Shown here in pieces: positions 59,941-64,000 of a stretch of 64,000 nucleotides of DNA (positions within the stretch are counted from its first letter, which is position 1; each line of letters opens with the position of its first letter). The notes under the pieces were generated by a model. The model searched no databases. It was not told where the DNA came from and worked only from the letters and a program-made list of their open reading frames with translations. Source of the DNA: Flavobacterium davisii. GTDB lineage: Bacteria > Bacteroidota > Bacteroidia > Flavobacteriales > Flavobacteriaceae. The stretch lies in assembly GCF_019565505.1 (NCBI RefSeq), contig NZ_CP067378.1:1426001-1490000 (forward strand). Reading direction: 5' to 3'. The translations under genes and the position numbers were made by a program.

Positions 59941-60423
59941 CTATAGTGTTACATAAGTATCGTCCTCTTGTTCAGGATCAGTATCTTCATCTAAAAAATC
60001 GACAAAAGGACATAGTTCTACTATTACTTCGGGTTTTACATTTTTTATATTTTGTTGAGATACTTCAGCAGTTTGTCCGTGGTTTGTAATGGTTATACAG
60101 TCTTTTCCTCCTATAGGGCAAGTCGCTTTATTGTCTTCTAACAAAGCATGTCCTTTATTAATATCTAATGTTATTTTTTTGTAATAACCACTCCATTCTG
60201 TTACTACAGCTTGACAAGGATTATTATTCATCTTTGAGCAAGAGCCAAAGGTGTTTTTTTCAAAAGTTTTACCAATGTCTTTATGGGTTGCCATAAGTTT
60301 TTGAGTCCCTTTATGATCGTTAATATAATGTTTATTTTGGGTCAATACTTTTAATTTATCGGGTGCTGTTCCAAAATTACATTGGCATGTAGCTCCTTGG
60401 CAAACAAGATGTTTTTCGCTCAT
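59941..60423 (-). CDS. DUF4280 PAAR-like tip protein
   Basis: 160 residues from ATG 60423 (MSEKHLVCQGATCQCNFGTA); an in-frame start 11 codons upstream overlaps the adaptor gene and is less likely. DUF4280 proteins are cysteine-rich PAAR-like domains that cap the spike in Bacteroidetes type VI systems. Cysteines in CQGATCQC, FGSCSKMNNNPC and ATCPIGGKDC fit the pattern. It lies 11 bp before the lipase effector gene, implying it docks that effector on the spike. The C-terminal ~35 residues are acidic. Confidence 0.85.
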   Translation of the reverse strand: MSEKHLVCQGATCQCNFGTAPDKLKVLTQNKHYINDHKGTQKLMATHKDIGKTFEKNTFGSCSKMNNNPCQAVVTEWSGYYKKITLDINKGHALLEDNKATCPIGGKDCITITNHGQTAEVSQQNIKNVKPEVIVELCPFVDFLDEDTDPEQEDDTYVTL

Positions 60424-60433
60424 AAAAATGGGT

Positions 60434-61421
60434 TTAATATTGTTCGTAACATTCAAAATTAATTTGACGGATGGTATTATGGTGTTTTAAATCAACTTTT
60501 CCGCAAATAGAAAAAATGCTATTATCTTGAGCATTTAGTGTATAAACAAATTCTAGATTTCCTTTTTCTTCTGTAAATTCTGTACTATGAATGGTATTAT
60601 CTTTTTGCATTTCAGTAGCTATACTGTGTCCTTTTGCATAAATTCTAAATTTATTGGTTTCGGAAATGGTTTCTTCTATCTGAAGTGTTATTTCATACAA
60701 AACTTTTGGTTTTTTGATCATTAAAGGTTTCGTATAGTGAAAAAAATACAGAACAAAAAACCAACTATCAAGAATACCGCGCTGTGTTTGTCCTCGGTAT
60801 TGTAATCGATCGTTTATTTTTTTAAATAAATTTTCGATCACTTTTCCTTTGTAATAATTTTCTAATAGTATTTTTTTAGCTTTCCATCTTTTTTGTATAT
60901 CCGAAAAATTAGCTATTACTTTAAGTTTAGCATTATCATACAGTTCGAGTTCTAAAGGGTAAAAAATACGACCTATTTCATCTACTATTTGTTCTAACAT
61001 CAGTTCTGGTCTTCGGTAATTAATATAAACAGGATGTCTGTCAATAATGATAGTATCGAGTGCTGTTTTCTGAAGCTTTATTTGATAATGAATTGTACTT
61101 ATTTCTTCATCATTTGTTGTGATACGCTGTATGATTCCATATTTTTTGTTAAACATCGGGGGTACATACAGCGTGTTGATTTTGTTATAAAAAGGTTTGC
61201 TCTTTTGTTTTTGAGCATAAAAATCAATAGGAACTCCTGAAAATAGGGATATAAATATTGACTACATGGGGTTGTATTTCGGATTCTATTAGATCTTCTA
61301 ATGGACAATATAGATTGTGAAACCATCTAAGTGCTTCAGGTACTAAATTAAGCTTATTAGCTAATTGTGTTAGTTGTATACTGTTAGGTTTTATCTTATA
61401 AATCTGAAATTTTTGATTCAT
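60434..61421 (-). CDS. LysM-like protein of the effector module, frame broken once in this sequence
   Basis: About 329 residues after repair. Residues ~1-55 resemble a LysM-like module (SIQLTQLANKLNLVPEALRW, HNLYCPLEDLI, HVVNIYIPISG). The rest (YGIIQRITTNDEEISTIHYQ onward) is a conserved-looking but unnamed domain, ending NFECYEQY. Break near 61232-61236: one T too many; repair gives IPISGVPIDFYAQKQKSKPF. Similar proteins lie beside DUF4280 genes in Bacteroidetes type VI clusters, so a role as effector adaptor or chaperone is likely but not shown. Confidence 0.65.
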
Positions 61422-61425
61422 TTTA

Positions 61426-62429
61426 TTAGCTTATAGTTTCCAATTGATCGGCTTCTTTTTTGTCTTTTCCACCAATTCTTTTATCATCTTGATCTCTATC
61501 GTACTGATAGGCCACATCATGGGTTTCGTCCTTTTTTTCATCGGCATCTAGTATAATTTCATCTGTTCTCATACATACTATAACGGCGTTTTCTGTAATG
61601 GCATTCATATAAAGAGTTCGCGTAGGATCTATATATCTAGCGGATTCATACCATTTCGTTTGAAAAAAGAAGACCCAACTGTATAATCCTTTTTGTCTTG
61701 AATAGCAATAGGTTCTTGTTCATGTTTTGTATTATAATCTAGAACAAAGTTGTAAAACAAACGACCAAAATCAAGTCTAGTAGGTCCTTTAGCTCTGTAT
61801 TGTTTATATTTTTCATCACCGTTATCTCTTTTAATCAAAAAGGTAATAACAACTAAGTCTTTCATTTCAGAATCACTTACCCCTGCTATTTCTATATAGT
61901 TAACAGGAAATTGCCAAGTTCTATAAACTTTGGCAGGTATAATCATACCAAGATTAAAAGTATCATAAATTAGTTGGGGAATAAAAAATAAAATAAAATG
62001 GGTAGCCATTAGATATAATAAATCAGGACCATTTAAGAATGTATGGGTTATAGCAAAGCTAAAAAATGAATATGTAACGGTTATAAGGGTAAAGAAATAC
62101 ACAAACCAAACTTCACTTTTTTCAAATCTATTAAAATAATTTTTATATAAATATACTTGTAGTATGCCTAGAAATAATGAAGATACTTGATAGAAAATAA
62201 AGCAATTCATAGCATTATTACTTAATAGGTTGTTAAATCCTAAAAAGGGAATGATAACATAAATTAGGGCAACCGATAACTCATAAATTATAAATTTGGT
62301 TTTATATTTTTCTTTAAAACCAGGTGTCTTTTGAATAAAAATCATGGTTAGTATTGTACAAACAGCTATTGCAATAATAATTGCTGACAATAATTTTAGT
62401 TCGATAAGATTGATAAAATATTTTCTCAT
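61426..62429 (-). CDS. tssN: Type VI secretion protein TssN, frame broken once in this sequence
   Basis: About 334 residues after repair. Several N-terminal membrane helices (LLSAIIIAIAVCTILTMIFI, FYQVSSLFLGILQVYLY, VWFVYFFTLITVTYSFFSFA, LMATHFILFFIPQLIYD), then a cytoplasmic domain. The ending NAITENAVIVCMRTDEIILD and the charged tail fit TssN, a membrane component found only in subtype iii systems. Break at about 61689-61693: A5 for A6; repair gives KKGLYSWVFFFQTKWYESAR. It replaces part of the TssJLM complex in Bacteroidetes. Confidence 0.78.
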
Positions 62430-62432
62430 TTG

Positions 62433-63364
62433 TTAAATAATTGTGTTGTATCCAAGAATTGTGTTTTGGTTTGTAAATTCAAAATTTTGTTGGTCCTTAG
62501 GGATTAATATATTTGTTTGAAGATCTGTTTCCATAGGAAAGAAATATTCATAATAGAGGTCTAAAAATTTCTTTATTTTACCTTCTAATATGTAGTCTAG
62601 GAAAGAAGAATTTTTAAGAGGGCCTATTTGTACTTCTAGGTGTAGAGAATAATCATCGTATTCTATCCCTGATATAAAATCTATACCTAATTGCGCCTCT
62701 CCCAATGATATAGCTAATTTTTTATCTGAATATTGCTGGGATCCTTTATTAATTATAGAAACTTTTTCATCAAGGAAGAAAGATAATAATTTGGTAGCTA
62801 AATTTATATTACCAACTATTTGATAAGTATAGGGTAAAAAATGTATTAACTTAGAAGCTAGATGCTCTGGTATTTCTTTATCAATACCCCAAAATTCATA
62901 AAATAAGTCGGAAACGGAAGGATTATTTAACTCGGAAAGAAAGAGTGATTCAAAATTTTCAAGTGAAACACCGTGTGCAAAAAACTCATTTTCAAATGGT
63001 TGAAAAAAAGTTCGAGCCCTTTTTTGTTCTTTTTTTGCGTTTGATATTCACTAATCATTTTACTAACCCCTTTATCAGGGTATTCGTTTTTAGACTGATG
63101 AAATATACCTTCTGGAAGTAAGTCATAAAGACCATCGCGTGATAGGGTAAAATTTAAATACTCTGTTTTATCTAAATTAAAATCTTTAATATCAACTTCT
63201 AATATATCACGTCTATAAGTTCTAGAAAACTGACTTTCTTTTTGAACGATGAATTGATTATCTGAAATGATGTTATTATTTAATAGATCATTTACTATTA
63301 CTTCGGCTCGTATATCTGATTTAATGCTTTTAACTAAATCCAAGATTTCACTTAAATGATTCAT
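62433..63364 (-). CDS. tssG: TssG-like baseplate protein, frame broken once in this sequence
   Basis: About 311 residues after repair. Segments typical of the Bacteroidetes TssG group: DIRAEVIVNDLLNNNIIS, YLNFTLSRDGLYDLLPEGIF and RARTFFQPFENEFFAHGVSL. Break in an A run near 63032-63038; adding one A joins YQTQKKEQKRARTFFQPFE. It would be part of the baseplate with TssF, TssE and TssK. It starts 5 bp after the NlpC/P60 gene. TssF versus TssG was decided mostly by length (TssF is about twice as long). Confidence 0.65.
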
Positions 63365-63369
63365 ACCGC

Positions 63370-64000
63370 TTATTTTTTTGATTTAATTAATCTTCCTGCA
63401 GAAACGAATCGTAACTGAAAATATTTATCGTTAAAATTATAAATATCAAGTCCATCAGCTGTACAAGCTATGATTCTATCATTTTTTAGATAAATACCTA
63501 CATCTGAAATAGGGTGATCTTTATCATATCTAAAAAATATTAAATCTCCTTCTTGTAAATAGGTTCTCCCTGTAAAAAGTTGTATGAGTTTAGACCTAAA
63601 CATACCTGCCGGATCTTTAGGCAGTACTTCATCATAAACCTCGCTATAAAGAGTTTGTGCAAAAAAGAACAATCAGCCCCTTTTTTAAAATCTAAAACTC
63701 CTTTTTGGTAGGGAGTCCCCACCCATTTATCTACATGCGAATACAATTCATAATTTTTTATTTCTTTAGGCATTACGCCTAAAATTATAGAATATTTTTC
63801 TTTTAGTTTTAAATCTTCATCTTTTAGATGATCTTCATTATCATCTATAATTACTTCATTTGTTAGCTTACTTAATTCACTTTTTTTTTTGTTTTATAAC
63901 TTCTTGAAATGAATATTGATAAGGGATGTATTTTAAGTACTGCTTTGACGAGCAGGAGCACAAAAGGCAGGCAATCAGTATCTTTTTGATATTTGCAATT
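63370..64000 (-). CDS. NlpC/P60-like lipoprotein of the type VI locus (partial), frame broken twice in this sequence
   Basis: It runs off the right edge. The visible N-terminus is a lipoprotein signal (KKILIACLLCSC, then SSKQYLKYIPYQ). An NlpC/P60-like domain follows: WVGTPYQKG, the Cys position in KKGADCSFFAQTLYSEVYDE, and the second motif in HPISDVGIYLKNDRI, where the usual catalytic His before VGIYL is replaced by Asp. Breaks: T6 for T7 near 63664 and a T10 run at 63881-63890. Such proteins occur in subtype iii type VI clusters, possibly to open peptidoglycan; the His change questions activity. Confidence 0.65.

Noticed and set aside
61426..61608. Separate small 60-residue gene after tssN
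   Set aside because: Adding one A at 61689-61693 joins it in frame to TssN, and the joined sequence gives a natural TssN C-terminus.
1119..63773. Widespread pseudogenisation of housekeeping and accessory genes
   Set aside because: Breaks affect essential genes (aspS, dnaE), are almost all single-base changes in homopolymers or at CCWGG, and the flanking protein halves are undamaged. Sequencing error explains this better than decay. Only the IS982 transposase, the truncated ends at 47.8 and 50.4 kb, and the DUF2931 remnant look truly degraded.

Overview
This is a low-GC chromosomal window from a Flavobacteriaceae bacterium, most likely Flavobacterium. Supporting signs are the Bacteroidetes -7 promoter element TAnnTTTG ahead of several genes, a type IX-style C-terminal sorting domain on a metalloprotease, DnaE fused to an N-terminal proofreading exonuclease, an alanine-rich tail on S16, and a Bacteroidetes-type (subtype iii) type VI secretion locus. 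No species name can be given from the sequence alone.

Layout. 0-32 kb is mostly housekeeping: a Crp-like regulator, aspS, tRNA-Asp, trxA, rpsP-rimM, a tRNA methyltransferase, tyrosine catabolism (hppD, hmgA), greA, recA, bioB, aqpZ, ribF, an M43 protease, dnaE, tRNA-Met, mce, rbfA, a glutaryl-CoA dehydrogenase-like gene, a ferredoxin and tRNA-Ala. 32-39.6 kb is a minus-strand operon for a type IV pilus / type II secretion-like machine: pseudopilin, prepilin peptidase, PilB/GspE ATPase, secretin, GspL/PilN-like, PilO-like, an Ig/Fn3-like lipoprotein and a PilP-like protein. No GspF/PilC platform gene lies inside it. 39.7-43.2 kb holds two convergent surface proteins with GIGT-type repeats. 44-46.5 kb is pth-rplY-prs and tRNA-Leu.

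46.5-53 kb is a scarred accessory island. It has remnants of an ISAon1-like element, an IS982 element, an IS110 element, 137-bp tandem repeats and an 81-bp inverted repeat. Together these bracket a truncated outer-membrane gene, a GNAT enzyme, a type II thioesterase and a Sfp-type phosphopantetheinyl transferase, which look like tailoring genes left from a nonribosomal peptide or polyketide cluster.

53-64 kb (minus strand) is the most interesting part, the end of a type VI secretion locus. In transcription order: an NlpC/P60-like lipoprotein, TssG-like, TssN, a LysM-like adaptor, a DUF4280 PAAR-like tip protein, a DUF2235 (Tle1-like) lipase effector, then four tandem, mosaic copies of a DUF2931 lipoprotein, the probable immunity proteins. 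A decayed piece of the same DUF2931 family sits 10 kb away at about 43.3 kb.

Data quality matters here. About 35 reading-frame breaks are visible in 64 kb. Nearly all lie in homopolymers or, in eight cases, exactly where the repaired frame contains CCWGG. This is the pattern expected of long-read base-calling errors at homopolymers and at a methylated CCWGG motif. Genes broken only in this way are annotated here as single genes across the break, not as pseudogenes.
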